NCBI GenBank assembly: GCA_018969885.1 | Contig: JAGWXN010000239.1 | Span: 1-5,144, forward strand | From: Betaproteobacteria bacterium | Lineage (GTDB): Bacteria > Pseudomonadota > Gammaproteobacteria > Burkholderiales > Burkholderiaceae | Length of the DNA: 5,144 bases | Direction: 5' to 3' | Made by a program: the position numbers and the translations under genes | Shown: positions 4,596-5,144 of the stretch, in pieces | Position numbering within the stretch: the first letter of the stretch is position 1 | Layout: the number at the start of each line of letters is the position of its first letter | Notes under the pieces: generated by a model | Told to the model about the DNA's origin: nothing | The model's input: the letters and a program-made list of their open reading frames with translations, nothing else | Databases searched by the model: none

Positions 4596-5144
4596 CCTAT
4601 TGCGTTGCGATGTCTCTCGACGAGGGATTGCTGTTTGCATCCGACTCCCGCACCAATGCCGGACTCGATCACGTCTCCACGTTCAGCAAGATGAGCATTT
4701 TCGAGCGGCCAGGCGATCGTGTGATCGTGCTGCTCAATTCAGGCAATCTGGCCACCACGCAGAGCGTGGTGAGTCGCCTTGGAAAGATGCATGCGCAGGC
4801 GCAGCCAAGCGGCGGGTTGATGGGTGTGGATTCCATGTTCGATGCAGCCCGGCTGGTGGGTGAGGAACTGCGCTCGGTGATCCGCATGCAGTCTGGCGGC
4901 GGGCCCGATCAGAGCAGCGTCGATTTCAGCGCCATGTTTCTGGTGGGCGGTCAGATTGCAGGTGAAATGCCGCGGCTCTTTCTCGTGTATCCGCAGGGCA
5001 ATTGCATTGAAACCAGCGCCGATACGCCGTTCTTTCAGATTGGAGAAAGCAAGTACGGCAAACCCATCATCGACCGCGTGGTGGGCACGAACACCGCACT
5101 TGATGAGGCGCTCAAGTGCGCGCTGGTCTCATTTGATTCCACCA
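4592..5144 (+). CDS. Anbu, bacterial proteasome-beta homologue (3' end beyond window)
   Basis: The visible part is 184 codons plus one base and stays open to the window edge; the family is roughly 240-250 residues. The protein begins MTYCVAMSLDEGLLFASDSR, the Anbu signature. Removal of Met would expose Thr as the N-terminal nucleophile of the Ntn-hydrolase fold. In mature numbering the proteasome-like partners are present: Thr1, Asp17 (in ASDSR) and Lys32 (in FSKM). Further hallmarks are LLNSGNLATTQSV (47-59), FLVGGQI (116-122) and QIGESKYGKPIIDR (149-162). Anbu proteins are structurally proteasome-beta relatives that assemble into open, helical rings in solved structures; their physiological substrate is not settled. 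The start is fixed by the need for Thr at position 2, and overlaps the transglutaminase stop as ATGA. A GAAGG (4577-4581) lies 10 nt upstream. Confidence 0.95.
   Translation, partial: MTYCVAMSLDEGLLFASDSRTNAGLDHVSTFSKMSIFERPGDRVIVLLNSGNLATTQSVVSRLGKMHAQAQPSGGLMGVDSMFDAARLVGEELRSVIRMQSGGGPDQSSVDFSAMFLVGGQIAGEMPRLFLVYPQGNCIETSADTPFFQIGESKYGKPIIDRVVGTNTALDEALKCALVSFDST

Noticed and set aside
4600..4887. Small open frames on both strands inside the Anbu region
   Set aside because: They are out of frame with or antisense to Anbu, whose conserved motifs run through the whole stretch.

Overview
The window looks like the chromosome of a GC-rich proteobacterium, most likely a betaproteobacterium. The main reason is the left half: fur divergent from bamE, with dapB directly downstream of bamE. 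That arrangement is common in Burkholderiales, Rhodocyclales and Neisseriales. The Fur and DapB sequences are also close to the proteobacterial type. This is a judgement from gene order and motif recall; no search was run.

Layout. Positions 1-264 (minus) hold the first 88 codons of dapB (lysine and diaminopimelate synthesis), cut by the window edge. Positions 301-732 (minus) hold bamE, an outer-membrane assembly lipoprotein, 36 nt upstream of dapB and probably co-transcribed with it. Positions 733-871 are the divergent bamE/fur control region, with one plausible sigma-70-type promoter pointing at fur. Positions 872-1306 (plus) hold fur, the ferric uptake regulator, with its metal ligands intact. 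A short 13-bp tandem repeat starts at the fur stop codon and runs into the following spacer.

Positions 1396-5144 (plus) hold a tightly packed four-gene module: a circularly permuted type-2 ATP-grasp protein (1396-2859), an alpha-E protein (2859-3788), a transglutaminase-like cysteine protease (3801-4595), and Anbu, a bacterial proteasome-beta homologue (from 4592, cut by the right edge). The junctions are a 1-nt overlap, a 12-nt gap and a 4-nt overlap, so the genes are almost certainly one translationally coupled operon.

How the genes may work together. ATP-grasp enzymes typically form amide or peptide-like bonds, while the transglutaminase-like and Anbu proteins are predicted to cleave or rearrange such bonds. 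Comparative genomics has linked these four families repeatedly and led to the proposal of a peptide-synthesis or peptide-tagging and turnover system. To my knowledge its substrate is not established. This module is the most interesting part of the window, though the gene association itself has been described. Smaller oddities are a perfect 11-bp inverted repeat with a 3-nt loop inside the alpha-E gene, the tandem repeat at the fur 3' end, and two mutually exclusive hairpins at the 3' end of bamE. No tRNA, rRNA, CRISPR array, insertion sequence or convincing intrinsic terminator was seen.
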